Shown here: positions 24,720 through 36,677 of the stretch, piece after piece
How positions within the stretch are numbered: the stretch's first letter is position 1
Layout of the letters: every line of letters begins with the position of its first letter
Assembly (NCBI RefSeq): GCF_010093595.1
Contig: NW_022985442.1
Location: 386,046 to 450,045, forward strand
DNA length: 64,000 nt
Direction of reading: 5' to 3'
From: Mytilinidion resinicola
Taxonomy: Eukaryota; Ascomycota; Dothideomycetes; Mytilinidiales; Mytilinidiaceae
Notes under the pieces: generated by a model
Database searches by the model: none
Told to the model about the DNA's origin: nothing
The model's input: only the letters and a program-made list of their open reading frames with translations
Made by a program: the position numbers and the translations under genes

Positions 24720-25511
24720 ATGTTCGTCCCAGAAACTACTAGCCGACCGCCAGAAGGCATGGTAATGCCACAAACCGAACAACTCGTCTTCACCATCCTC
24801 ACCCAGATCCCCTTCGCCTACCTTGCTTTCATCGCCCTTCGCAATCTCTTCAAGGGCAACGCCACGTGCCTCCTCTTCTCCATCGGCGGCATTATCGCCA
24901 GCTCTTTCGAGCCGTTCGTCGACGTCCTCGGCTTCTGCTACTTTCCCCGCGAAGGCAACTGGATCATCTTCGAGTGGATGAACCGCCCGATCCCGCTCTT
25001 CGTGCCCACTACCTACGGCTGGTACGTCGGCGGCATCGGCTACTGGTTTTGGACGATGTTCGAAGAGGATGGTACCACCCAGCGCGATATCTGGGGCATG
25101 TGGTTGAAGAGCTGGATCTCGAACCTGATTCTCGAGTACCCCGCCTTGTACATGGGCGTGTACACGTACTACGGGTACCAGCCTTTCACCATCGGCGGCT
25201 TTCCGTTGTGGTTTCCGGCTATCAATGCTATTGCGCCGATGGTGGGAGCATCGCTGGTGCATGTCATGGGACCGCACCTGAAAGGTGTGGCGAGAATTGC
25301 GATTCTGCCGTTGATTTCGTCTAGTTTTGCGATAGCTCATGGTATTGCGGGGTGGCCGATGTGGATTGCGCTGAGCACCGATTTGGGGTACCAGGTTACG
25401 TACCCGGCTGCTTTGGGGACTTTGTCCCTCTTGGTCACCGCGGTTTGGTGCATGAGCAAGCAGTTCCCGGAGGCCGGGAGTGTAAAACTCGAGACGAAGT
25501 CGAGGCTTTAG
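24720..25511 (+). CDS. Seven-helix integral membrane protein of unknown function, 263 aa
   Basis: Single exon, ATG in good context (CATCATGTTC). Hydropathy by eye gives about seven membrane helices with short loops. Striking polar features sit near helices: EPFVDVLGFCYF (about 62-73), NRPIPLFVPTTYGWYVGG (about 90-107), EYPALYMGVYTYYGYQPF (about 140-157) and FPLWFPAINAIAPMVGASL. From memory, bacterial (actinobacterial) membrane proteins of unknown function share the EPxxDxxG, RPIPxxxxxYxWxxGG and ExPxxxxGVYTYYGxQPF pattern. The conserved Glu/Asp and Tyr residues suggest an enzyme or transporter with an intramembrane active site, but none is proven. A last basic helix ends the protein. It is not part of an obvious cluster. 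Confidence 0.75.
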   Translation: MFVPETTSRPPEGMVMPQTEQLVFTILTQIPFAYLAFIALRNLFKGNATCLLFSIGGIIASSFEPFVDVLGFCYFPREGNWIIFEWMNRPIPLFVPTTYGWYVGGIGYWFWTMFEEDGTTQRDIWGMWLKSWISNLILEYPALYMGVYTYYGYQPFTIGGFPLWFPAINAIAPMVGASLVHVMGPHLKGVARIAILPLISSSFAIAHGIAGWPMWIALSTDLGYQVTYPAALGTLSLLVTAVWCMSKQFPEAGSVKLETKSRL

Positions 25512-26301
25512 GTCCGAGAATCTTTCTCAATTCTCATTGTCGTCTACTAGGGTGTGTCAAACACGGTGGGAAAGTTCGAGAGGTGCAAAGTGCCGAAGCC
25601 GTGAGGCGAAGGATGCGTCTGACTTCGCTATGAAGTAGACGTACGAAACGAAGATCCGAGAGGGTTTATAGAGCCAACCTATGTAGCCTGTTGGCTCCGT
25701 TTCTTTCACTCAATGAAAGTCAGCATGCCCTTCATTCATGTATTAGTTATATTCACACTCATGAATACATCGAGTTGTTCCCTTGAGCGCTTTGTATTTC
25801 CTTCTCCGCCATTCGACTTCATCCGACTTCATTCGACTTTGAAGACTGGCCATTTCGAGGTAAAGACTGGCACATGATAGATCGAATGCAGCTTTTGTGC
25901 TCCACCTAAGTATACCCACAACCGTTGGTGCTCGCCTGTTAAGTGACACAACCGAGGGGGATGCTCACGAGTGGCACGAAGTCCTCGCAATCGCAGCATC
26001 TTAGGTCTTGGAAGTGGCTAGCGCAATTACTTGGCAAGCACACTGTCCTTCGATCGCCGCTCGTACAAAGATTGCCGGTTGCTCACTATGATCATATTTA
26101 TCGATTTCGGATCTTGGTGTCGTGGTACATTATTACTCAAGCCTCAAAGGGGACTCATATCCCGTATTCTTTGTACACCTAACAAGTTGGTTCCGTCCGC
26201 GTCTCAGTGCTCTATATATTGTCAGCAATCTCCTTCTACTCGGAGAGACTGATTCAAGAGTTCTTCTCTCAGACAACGACGTTTGACCTGCGAAGCTCAC
26301 C
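25512..26301. other. Intergenic region
   Basis: 3' flank of the seven-TM gene and promoter of the CBM52-like gene. A short direct repeat (CGACTTCATC / CGACTTCATT) lies at about 25814-25834. No gene seen. Confidence 0.5.
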
Positions 26302-27233
26302 ATGGCTCGGATATTTTCTTTCCCGATCATCATCCTAGCCCTCCTCATCACTTCTTCGACAGCAAGCGTATGCGGAACCACAGACTACGACCCCTCCAAA
26401 GTAATTCCTCCTTCCCTGCGTCCCTGCTCCCTCCTCCTTTGATCCTACTAAATACTCCAGTACGTCTGCTGGTACTCGTCCTTCCTCTGCCCCTACACCA
26501 ACGGCTCCCCCCTCTCATACTGCAATGGAGCCTGCTACTCCCCCTTCATGTACCAGTAAGCCCATCCTCCCTTCACCCCTACCCCACGTCTCTAAACAAA
26601 AAACCAGCTGTACCAACGGCACCCTCTACCTCAACACCATCACCACCCTCCCCGTCTCCCTAACCATCTCCAACCCCACGATCCCCGAACTCAACGGCTA
26701 TCCTGTGCGCGCCTGCAGCCAGAAATTCAATACAGGCTACTACGGCCAGACGTGCACATACTGCCCGAAAGACGTCGTGCCGAAGTGTCCCAACAGCACG
26801 ACCACAGTCGTATACCCAGAAGGCGGCTTGGTACGTACACCGTCACCCCCATACCATTACCCCTCCTATCACTGTGTCATACGGACTAGCCGATGGCCTC
26901 GCTAACCCCCATCCCCAGGACGTCGTCGTCCCCGGCGGCCAGCGCTGGTACGTCGACCCCAGCGGCGCGTTGGGCTTCACCCAGGCGCACTCGGCGTACA
27001 TCCCGCCTGGGTCTCAGGTGGACGGGTTCCAGGCCTACGAGTCTGGGGCGCTGGTGAATTTGAAGAGCCCTTGGGGGTGGGTCGCGTGTCTGGCGGGGCG
27101 GTCGGTGCCTGGGGTCGGGAACGGGTATGAGGTGTTTCAGCAACTGGGGCCGGAGCTGAAGGAGGGGTGTTTTGGGGTTGATATCTTGGTGGGGGCGCCG
27201 GAGGCGGGGTTTGCGGTGTGGGAGTATACGTAG
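26302..27233 (+). CDS. Secreted cysteine-rich protein with CBM52-like carbohydrate-binding N terminus
   Basis: Four exons: 26302-26400, 26461-26555, 26608-26830 and 26919-27233. The introns are 60, 52 and 88 nt (GTAATT..CCAG, GTAAGC..CCAG, GTACGT..CCAG), and the total is 243 aa in frame. There is a signal peptide MARIFSFPIIILALLITSSTA. The segment CGTTDYDPSKYVCW...FLCPYTNGSPLSYCNGACYSP is, as I recall, the CBM52 pattern (CG..YDPxxYxCxxxxFLCP...CGxACYxP), found in fungal beta-1,3-glucanases and in stand-alone secreted proteins. It is followed by a second Cys-rich part (NGYPVRACSQKF, TCTYCPKDVVPKCP) and a C-terminal domain (GQRWYVDPSGALGFTQAHSAYIPPGS, WGWVAC, AVWEYT). No glycosidase active site is visible. 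I infer glucan or wall binding outside the cell. Confidence 0.8.
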
Positions 27234-27760
27234 AAAGCGGAAAGGGGGGTGGTGTCGAAGTGATGGACGTGAAGGGCGACAAGGGGAGTGTTGTCGATGT
27301 GATGGGAGGTGTAGTATATGAAGAGCCTGGAATGAATTCCACGATTTGCGCTGATAGTTTGGAAGTAGTAGTAGAGATCGTAGGAGGGAGTGATACGTCA
27401 GCTTTCAACCGGGACACTCGCTGTGATTTCTTGGGGTTGGGAGTATTTGGTAGGAAAGGGAGGGTTTGACCAATTGCATCAAAATTTTGACGTTATGGTG
27501 ATGGCTGGCCTTGATGAAAGGCGACGAAAAGATTTCATGACTCCCATTGTGCCGCTATTTAACACCTTTAAGCGCCCCATAGACTCTAGGCCGAACTCCG
27601 ATTAAGGGAAAGTAGGATGTTAAATCCCATAAAGGAACGTGTGGTTGTGAAGAACATCTAGTCTTGTGGAAACAAAGGCCAGATTGTGGGATGATTCAGT
27701 TGACTTCGGGCTCAATGCACTGAAAAACCTCGGCTAGGCGATCGTTTGAAACTCTCGAGT
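27234..27760. other. Convergent intergenic region
   Basis: Between the 3' ends of the CBM52-like gene and the cutinase gene. No gene seen. Confidence 0.6.
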
Positions 27761-28588
27761 CTAGACCGATAGTTTCTCCTTGACAAAATCAGCCGCTTCA
27801 GGTGTAACGTCATCGTAAGAAGTATGAGCTCCCGGCATTATAATGCTGGGCTGTCCACAGAGGACGTCGCCAAAGGCGCAAAACGATTTGACTGCCGATG
27901 CGTGAACATTTGCGATAGGTTGTCCATTCATTAAATCACCGAAGACGACCTATCGTTGAATTAGTGGAGCCGTTCAGTCATGCGAAACGACGAGACAAAT
28001 TAGGGAGGCCTCAGAAGTTGATAGAAATCGAGGGATTGAGCTAGCTTACGACGGCCTTGATGCTTGAAGTTACGTTGCTTAGATTCTGGCCGGCGCGATG
28101 AATGATCTCTGCTCCTTCGCTATGAAGACTGGTATTAGAAACCCTCTTGTTGCTTGATGGGAAGATCCAGAGTGAACATACCTGTACCCGGACAACACGA
28201 TTTGCGAACCGGGACATTTTGATGCAGCTAAATTGGCAAGACTAGCTACGGTCGCTGCCCCGTATGTAGAACCTCCTAGTAGTGCGGCTAAGTCTGTGGC
28301 AGCGTAGTCCACTCCTTGAACGGCAATGTTCGCAGAGCTGATGATAGCAGCGACGGCACTGAAGAAAGAAGGTCCGACGAGTAATCCCACATTTCCTGGC
28401 TGCGTAGCACCTCGACCGAATATGATTGTTACCTTTTTGCAAGGTCCATCGATGAGTTCGTTTCGTACAGTCTGTAAAGGTGGGAAAACATTGATACCTG
28501 TCGGAAGGACGGTGTTATTGGTCCGGGTCCCAAGGTACCGTGCAGTAGATAGTGAAACGAGAGACAGAAGGAAAAGTGCGGACTTCAT
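27761..28588 (-). CDS. Cutinase (secreted serine esterase)
   Basis: Exons 28588-28182, 28119-28050 and 27949-27761, with introns 28181-28120 (GTATGT..CATAG, splitting the active-site Ser codon) and 28049-27950 (GTAAGC..GATAG), give 221 aa. Signal peptide MKSALFLLSLVSLSTA. Family blocks: VTIIFGRGATQPGNVG (oxyanion-hole strand), GVDYAATDLAALLGG, CPGSQIVLSGYSEG with nucleophile S136, and FCAFGDVLCG with acid D187 between two cysteines. The triad ends with base H201 in PGAHTSYDD. Cutinases hydrolyse cutin and other polyesters outside the cell. The motif is GYSEG rather than the common GYSQG, and the sequence between exon 2 and FGD is short, so substrate preference could differ. I chose the second ATG because it starts the signal peptide. 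Confidence 0.92.
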
Positions 28589-30402
28589 AGCCGCCGAATC
28601 ATACAATAACAACGGTTGAACACAGTAGCGACGGTGAGGTTTCAACGGAGAGAAACTAGGTCTAACGAACGAGTATGGCTTTGCCAGGAAGCCTTTGGTA
28701 AATAGTCCCCTTCACTTTTCATGTGTATCTACCCTGAATCCTCCATGCGCCGTATTCCGTCGCGTTGGCTCCCGAACCCCACAAACTTTGGAAGATGATC
28801 TACCATGTGAATGGACCAACCCCTTTCGTGGATCTCGAATAGGTAGAAAGCCTTCTCAAAGTAGACAATGGGGCTAAATTCTGTCATGCATGGTCTCGAA
28901 CCCAGCAGTGATCAGCGATACCTTTCCTCAAGAACTTTAGCAAGGCGTCTACGAGACTGCAGGTATATCGGTTAGCACGAGTAGATAGGTGAGATATTTC
29001 TTCGAAATATCGACTTCGTAGAAGCTTTGTTCGGGTTTTTCGATCCGCGCCACTTGCCCGAGTATGCACTGATTTGTTGGAGCTCCAGTCACCGGCCTCT
29101 AGTAGCTGTTGCCCATGGTATCTCTCAACGGCAGTGAAATGTGGCCACCACCGTGGTGGTGAGGAGATCTGAACACAGGGTTCATCTGCCTAGCTTGCGT
29201 GCTATTCTGATTTGCAATAGCGAATCACTATGATCTGAATCAGAGGTATTCTTGCGGTCCCGTAAAGCGCCGAGGATCGCCTTCCACCCGACTGTCAAGT
29301 CAACATGCACGTGATAGATGCGATTGTCTTCATGTACCTTGAAATATCAGGAAAATGCTTACTCTCCAATCTCCATCTGTCTTAGAGACGCAAACCGATC
29401 ACAGGGGTTACTAGTGCAAGATGAAGATTGGGCGAAAGCTAGGAAAAGCAACGAGAATCGAACTTCTCATTGAAGGAATTGGTACCGCCTTCAGGGGAGG
29501 ACTGCTCCAGCACAAATATTTCTAGAGCGGGCGGGGGTTGACACGCTCTTCACGTCGAGACCAGTGTTCAAGCTCAGAGTATCCTTCTTTCTTAAAATCG
29601 AGCCTTGAATACAAGCATCTTTGCCGCGGGTCGGCTGGAAAAAAACAAACACTGCCCCTTCGACCGCAATTGAGTTGGAGGTCGCATCTTTCACCAGGCG
29701 GGACGCCGGAGAGGGCGGATATGAGCCAAAAGACCCGAATCGCTGATGGCTTCTCGCATTGGAAGCCATATTGGCAAAGTTTACTAGCAGGGGTCTAATT
29801 CCATCGCTGGCGGATCGCGAGTGGCTATCTCAGTTTCAAGGGTGACTTGATGATCCCATTGGGAATCCAGTTAAGATCTATAGAGATCATCGAGATCCTA
29901 CCTTTTATTTTCTGGCTTGTCCGTGTAGTGGTAGGGGACGGGAGTGTTCGTTGTAGTCGAATCTGAAATAAATACTATGTTGAATCCCGAGCGTGAAGCT
30001 ACTGGGCGAACTGGGCATCGTGTGTGGTATACTGCAGTGATGGGATGGTGTTGGTGTTGATGCATAAGTCTTGAGACAGTCGTTGCGGTTGACGCCTCGG
30101 AGAAGGACTCGGAGAACGCGGCTTGGCAGTCCATCTCCGCTAGAGCACTCAATTACATTCCTTCACTTTTCACGTTCACTGTTCCATCATCATCGATCCC
30201 ATTTACCGGTCATTTAAAATGGAACGTCCCATTCGTATTCGTGGAATTGTACTAATAGCCGCCCTCGCATTGACCAACCAAGCCCGTCCAACTACCCATT
30301 AAACTCATAACTCATAACTCATACAACCCATCCCCAACCCCAACCCCACCGCCCCTCCCTCTCCCTATACTATCCCTAATCCACTAAACCCCCTTCATTC
30401 CC
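28589..30402. other. Gene-poor region
   Basis: No supportable gene in 1.8 kb. A 92-codon minus-strand frame with a true ATG (29769-29491, starting MASNARSHQRFGSFGSYPP) has no recognisable features and no conserved context; it may be chance. Confidence 0.45.
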
Positions 30403-30741
30403 CTACTTCCACACCTTCCCCAGATAAACACTCGTGTCAAATCGCGGCTTCTCCTTCGTGCTCGCATAGATCTTCCCAATCTCCCCAATACTCAGATTCC
30501 ACGCCGCCGCATTCCGATGCGAATCAAACTCAAACGCCACATCGCCGCCCCGCGCAGTGCGCACGCGCTGCAGCCCGGCGGGGAGCGGGAGGTAGACCCA
30601 GCGGCCGGACTGGGCGGCCACGATGCGGCCTTGGCGGCAGCGCGATTGGAAGCTTTCGGCGTCGGTGCTTGAGCCGAAGACGAGGACGGGCTCGATGGGC
30701 GCCAAGGACATGAACGCGGAGAGGGGAGTTGGGGCGGGCAT
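30403..30741 (-). CDS. Hypothetical small protein, 112 aa
   Basis: Single exon from the ATG at 30741. No signal peptide or membrane segment. The sequence is compact and well mixed (EPVLVFGSSTDAESFQSRC ... GRWVYLPLPAGLQ ... NLSIGEIGKIYAST ... DTSVYLGKVWK), with alternating hydrophobics, so it looks like a small globular domain rather than a chance frame. Its third positions are strongly C/G biased, as in the clear genes nearby. I do not recognise the family. The downstream plus strand is CT-rich with many CCC runs, fitting a 3' flank. Confidence 0.5.
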   Translation of the reverse strand: MPAPTPLSAFMSLAPIEPVLVFGSSTDAESFQSRCRQGRIVAAQSGRWVYLPLPAGLQRVRTARGGDVAFEFDSHRNAAAWNLSIGEIGKIYASTKEKPRFDTSVYLGKVWK

Positions 30742-33700
30742 GGTGGGTGGGTGGGGGCGGGTCTGTGGGAGGTTGACAGTTCCTGGGGGTTGGTTGGGGC
30801 GATGAGGTTTGGTAGAGTTGCGATGAGGAGAACTAGATGTTGGATGGATGGCCTTGCGAAGTAGAAGGTTTTGAGGAGAGTGGCTTGATATAAGTGGGAG
30901 GTAGTTCGAGAGAAGATATAGGAAGCTTAGTGTAGCTATCTTTATGGCGACGGGCTGTGTTGGTAGAGGCTGTGTTAGTCAATTGATCTAGCGAGGCCAT
31001 TTTCAGCATTTGCAGCTCTCCGCCCCTCAATTGTGTGCTTTGGCGTAGGACGGGAGTAGTTGAGTGGTGAAGAGGCGGTGAGACTGCGGAGAAGCGCAAG
31101 GGTCGCCTTGCTGAGCGAGGGGCAGTGCAACACCAACCTGCACCCAATTCGCCCTCTGAGCCCAACTCGATCTTAAACCCTACCTACTGTAACAGATATC
31201 CTGGGTATTTGGGTCGGAACCGGCTAGCTGATGGTTCTGCGCCTCTGCGGCGTCTTCTCCTCCGATGCAGACTATTGTCCTTCAATGAGGGCGTGATAGT
31301 GACACCACTGACCAACAGCGGGTCTACTGACGCACTCCCGATGAGAGGTAGCTGACCTTGTTAGGTTTGCTGATATCATAGGTCTGCCGCAATGTGCCGA
31401 AGAGCTACACTTCTGCGAAATCGGTAAAATCGAGGTGTCTGACGAGCACTAGTTCGAACAACCATGGAAAGAGGCTCTTCAAAGCTATCTCGCTGGCTGA
31501 AGACTAGAAAATTAAGTGTAAGTGAAGAAGTTGAAGAGTGAAGAGGAGCTATACAACCTGCTGGAAACGGACTGTTCGATTGTCTGCTGCCATCTACTAC
31601 AAGGCAGCAACATGTATCATGCCGGTAGCCTATTTGCTGCTATGAACGTTGTTTTGGGTGCTGTCCTATTTTCAATCAAGGCTGCTGACGGAGTTTCTGA
31701 AGGTTGCGACTGGATCGAGGAGCGTTTTGACAATTGATGGATTTCACATACTGGCTGGAAGGATATCATGATGGCGGTATAATCAACCACCCGTAGCACA
31801 AGGTGGTTCGAAACGGCAATATCGACGTCGCCAATGAGACCTTCACGTGGGTAGCACTTTCTGACCGTCTTTTGGCAATTGCTGAGCTCTATGCGATATC
31901 GAAACTGAAGATTGGCTAAGGATACAACGCCCTTGAACGGCGACTGGGAGCAAATTCGCGTCCTTTTTGGTGAAATAGCTCTGGTCTTAAAGAAGCTGAC
32001 TCGAGCGTCCGCAAACAGCTTTTTAACTCACCGTAATCCAAACAACCAGGCATGTTTTCCCATTGTTCAAAGATCAGAAATGCAGCCCCAAGCACCCTTT
32101 CATCCATATCCAGTCCTGGAACGAACAAAGCGTGCCGCTGCAAAGTTCGTCCACGAGAAGATGATCTTGCAGAAGGGATCGTTCGAAAGGCTGAAAAAGA
32201 ATCCGAGAATGTCTCAGGCGTTATTGGAGTCTGACACCGGTGGCTTGGTGCGTGGGCTCGGTTCCAGGCCTCTTGTCAGCGGGGATTCGGCAATGGGCAT
32301 AGGTAACGAGTGACGGCTGACGCGCACCTAGCGGCTGGAATCTTCGGCTTATATTTCTCGGGATTGATTGGTCAAGCCGCCCAGTGCCCTCTCAAAACGG
32401 TGAAAGGCCTAAGCTCTCGTATTCTATATACGTGGCCTAAAAAGCTTTGGATGCATGCTGTCTCCTTCGTGTTCCTTTTGACCAAGGGACGTTGAACGAC
32501 AACACGCAGCAATACCACTGTCATGATCTAGACCTTGACTACATTTCGCGCTATTTAGAGGCACAGATCTTCGTGTGTATCATTACGTAGACTTTTCAAG
32601 CGCGAGATCGTTGCACAGCGATTTCTAGATGCGGTTAGGGGCACACTTCCCTCCCGCATGGACCGGCCTCTGCCGACGTGTGTGACCTAGCGCCACGAGG
32701 CTGAAATGAGCTAGGGGATCTGTGCAGATGGCCCCCAAAGACGGCCTGTCAGTGCGAAGTTTTTGTCGCGCGCAAAGAATCCACCAGTCTTTCGCTGGGT
32801 GGCGGAGGCACCAGGAATTCCGAGTTCTACCCTCCGTGTTAAGGCCCCCATCGCACCACTCTCCTGCTACTTCGTATTGCCTGACACGCCGTCAATCCCT
32901 CCGTTCAGCTTCAGGAGAAGATGACCCAAATCTTGGTAGTTAGTGCTGCTGACTTTCACCGGTGTTCTTAGCGCCAAGACGGTTGTCTCTGTCGAGGCCT
33001 TTTTACGTCAAGGGCGCCTCCGAGGCTTTTCCGTAGCTTTACGCTTGACGCTACCCCCTTGCTAAGAAGCTTCAGCCATAACGATGTGGCTGCATCATGG
33101 CATTTCCCCAGAGTCCACACTTTGACTGTGGAAGAAGGCGTCCTTTGCTTAGCGCCTCACGTTGGTTTCTGTCCGATCCACGGCCAGCATCCGCCCTGTG
33201 GCGCTGCGAGTGCGCTCATCCTCCCATCCGCCTTGGAGGATGCAGAACGACGCAGACGACGGTTTAGCGGTCGCGCCGCCAGGGCCAGAGGGGCATGGCG
33301 GGATGCAAGGCCCAGGGGACGGTCCCTTGGTGGCCCCCTAAAGCGGGTGTGCCCCTGAGCGTGCCGTCTCCCATCACGGCCCGTGCTGCAAAGCTTGGCT
33401 ACCTTATTCGCACACCGGCCGGTCTGCCGCCATCCCACAACACCACGGCCGCACGTCCCCTCGGCTCCCCTCACGGCACAGACGCGACGACAAAACTTTG
33501 CCTTCCCCTTCCTGACGAGCCCTGTCTGTCCTGTCTGAAGAGGACTTTCGCGCCGCTCCTGTTTAGCGCTGACCCGTCCTCGACTCGCTCTGCTGCCTGC
33601 ACCCGTCCGGCCAACGCTTCGTCATGCCTGCGCTATCGTTCTCACTACGGCTGCTAGGGGCTCCGAAGAGAGAGGCATGAGGCGTAAGAGGAGGAATGTG

Positions 33701-34363
33701 ACGAGAGACTGTCACCGTGGGAGTCGCCGTCTCCAAGAACGATTTCTGCACCCCAAGAGTTTCCGCGGGCTCATGGCTGCAGGAGTCAAAGTCATGTCTA
33801 TCAGCCCAAGTCTATCAGCCCAGGCTCCCATCACCCAACGACGATGCACAGCTCAGCCGATCGCCCGCACGATCAGATGGAAGCGGGCTGCTCAACGGCG
33901 GTGGCTGACCAGCCCAAATTTCCCCACCGCCCCTTTACGAGTGTGTTGACGCCAACATTCTCGGCGCTGTCAGCGACTGGTGCACGCTCATGTCGCCCGT
34001 TTCAGCGTCCTGCGCGGCATCGCGCTCGCGAGAGCGCTCCCGCTTCCGTCTGGGGAACGTCCAATTGCGAGCGGCCGGTGCCCTGGATCCGTCTGGGGCC
34101 TACCACCCACGCCCTGCCTCATGCGGGATGCCTTGACTAGGCTAATGCAGGAACCAGAATACGGGCTGATTCAGAAATGTGGACAGTGCCAGCACTGCCG
34201 ATCCGGTGATAATCAAGCACTCTCTTAAAACCTGCGCATTCCTGCTCGTCGTCTCCGCACATGTTGATTCTTCCCTTGTGAAGCCCTACACTCGTTTACC
34301 GTGCTTTAGTTTTTGTTTCTCCTATCCTAATTGGTCCACATTTTTTAATCCCCCCAACCCATC
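30742..34363. other. 3.6-kb gene-poor region, possible BTB-domain relic
   Basis: No intact gene. At 31737-31916 one plus frame reads a segment like the end of fungal BTB proteins (FTYWLEGYHDGG, an in-frame TAG, then ETFTWVALSDRLLAIAELYAISKL), flanked by other broken frames to about 32310; this could be a decayed BTB gene. 32900-34150 is GC-rich but has only short, featureless frames. 34250-34363 is the laccase promoter and leader. Confidence 0.4.
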
Positions 34364-36677
34364 ATGGTGGCTGCCGCTCCTTACTACGCGGCTGCGTACT
34401 CAGCTGCTGTCACTGTCACTTCGATCGTGAAGCATGCTCCGACTTCAGTTGCTTCCAGCGGAGCTCCTGTTCCTTACCATAATTCTACCGGCATCTATGG
34501 CACCATCTCTGCCACCACTCAGTGGGTGTACGAGACCGTTACGGTGTGCCCTTGCACCGATTCACTAGCCTCGCTCCCGACGCCTGTCTGCACGAACCCC
34601 AACGGACCCTACGACAACCCGTACGACACCTCTTCCTTGCCATTTTCATGGCCGGGCCTGCCGACCGCTGGGCAAACCACTCCAGGACCAAAGCCGACTC
34701 CTCCATACCCTTATGGAGGTAAGAATGGGAACTCCTACGTAGCTCCCGCTTGGGTTCCCAAGGGTTGCTCTTCTCTAGTCCCATCACTCCCGCAATCCGA
34801 CACCAACGGCGATTCTCCGTGGGGTTTAATCGGTTACCCACATCTGTCTATCAGCCTGCCATGCACCGGCGAGGTCTCCCCCACTCTTCCACCATTTCCC
34901 ACTGGTACTGCCACCGTCACCGGCAGCGCCACAGGCACTGGATCCATCTTTACGGGCACTGGAGCCATCTCTACGGGCACTGGGTCTATCTCTGCGGGCA
35001 CTTCTGCCACCGCATCGGCTACGTCAGCTTCTGCCTGTGGTAAAATCCCGGATACTGGTGTAACGCGATCCTACGATTTTCACGTTTCTTACCAGACCAT
35101 TGCGCCCGATGGTGTGAAGAAGAACGGTCTCGTTGTCAACGGCCAATTCCCTGGTCCTCTTGTTGAGGCTAACTGGGGTGATACGTGAGTATTAGGTATT
35201 TTCGTATCTGATTCGGCGCATAGACTGACAATTACTCAGGATTGAGATTAAGGTTACCAACGACCTCCCCAACGAAGGAACCGCTATCCATTTCCACGGC
35301 TTCACCCAAAAGGGTACCCCATGGTATGACGGTGTCCCAGCTGTTGCTCAGTGCCCTGTTGCTCCCACCAAGGAGTTCACCTTGACTTTCCGTGCGGACC
35401 GTTACGGTTCTTCGTGGTACCACAGTCATTACAGCGCTCAGTACGCTGGCGGTGCTCTTGGTCCTGTTGTCGTTCATGGTCCCAGGACCGCGGAGTATGA
35501 CATTGATATCGGCCCAGTCCTTGTCTCTGATCATTTCCACCAGGATTACTACACGCTCATCAACCAGACCATGCAGGCTAACTTCCCGCCGTCCAACAAC
35601 AACTTGATCAACGGAAAGATGAACTACCCTTGCGAAAACACCACGCTTCCTTGCACACCGAATGCTGGTATCTCCAAGTTCAGGTTCCAGTCTGGCAAGA
35701 AGCATCTCCTCCGTATCATCAATACCTCTGCTGAGGGTACCGAGAAGTTCAGCATTGACAACCACACTCTGACCGTTATCGCCAACGACTTCGTCCCCTG
35801 CAAGCCGTACACCACCAACGTGGTCACTCTCGGTGTTGCGCAGCGTGCTGATATCATCGTCGAAGCTATTGGAAAGCCAACCGACGTCTACTGGATGCGC
35901 GCTCAGCTCGGAACCAACCGCTGCACCCTGAACGACGGTGTCTCCCCCAACGCTGTCGCTGCGGTCTACTACGAGGATGCCGATGACACCACTCTTCCCG
36001 ACACCAAGTCGGACGTCACTGCCGACCAACTTGCTGTCTGCAAGAACGACGCTCTCAACACCACCGAGCCCTACTGCCCGGTCGGCATCGCTGCCACCCC
36101 GGCAACGACCGAGCAAGTCGACATCACCTTTGCGTCCAACGGCACCAACTTTGTCTGGTTCTTGAACAACGTCACTTTCCGCGGCGACTACAACGCGCCC
36201 GTGCTTCTACAGGTCAACCAGGGCAACGAAACTTTCGAACATGACTGGAACGTTCACAACTTCGGCTCCAACTCCTCAGTCCGCGTGATCTTCAAGAATC
36301 ACGCCCTTCTCGGTGGCCACCCCATGCATCTTCACGGTCACGACTTCCAGGTTCTCGCTGAGGGCTTCGGCGACTGGGACGGCAAGATCGTTAACCAGGC
36401 TAACCCCACCCGCCGTGACACGCACATCCTCCAGAACGCACAGGACGCTGACACGCCTTCTTACGCCGTCTTCCAGTGGGAGAATGACAACCCGGGTGTG
36501 TGGCCGTTCCATTGCCATCTTGCGTGGCATGTGTCTGGTGGCTTGTACATGAACGTGTTGGAGCAGCCTGAGGAGATCAAGGCGTTGAAGTTGGACGATG
36601 ACAACTTTGAGGGCTGTAAGACCTGGGACGCCTTTACGAACAAGAACATCCCAGATCAGATTGATTCCGGTTTGTAA
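34364..36677 (+). CDS. Ascomycete laccase (multicopper oxidase) with long Ser/Thr-rich N-terminal extension
   Basis: Exons 34364-35184 and 35240-36677 around a 55-nt intron (GTGAGT..CTCAG) give 752 aa. All four copper signatures are present: HFHGFTQ with H291/H293, WYHSHYSAQ with H335/H337, [10 protein letters not shown] with H634/H637/H639, and HCHLAWH with H698/C699/H700/H704, including the type-1 copper cysteine. The protein ends DSGL, the C-terminal plug of asco-laccases, so it should oxidise phenols and reduce O2 to water. The catalytic part begins near residue 230 ([19 protein letters not shown]). Before it lies an unusual 230-residue extension rich in Ser, Thr, Pro and Gly, with repeats such as [17 protein letters not shown]. 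The start follows an in-frame stop, and [18 protein letters not shown] is a poor signal peptide, so the secretion route is unclear. Confidence 0.93.

Noticed and set aside
35232..36116. 294-codon open frame antisense to the laccase
   Set aside because: It mirrors the highly biased third positions of the laccase exon and has no ATG-anchored domain; a shadow frame.
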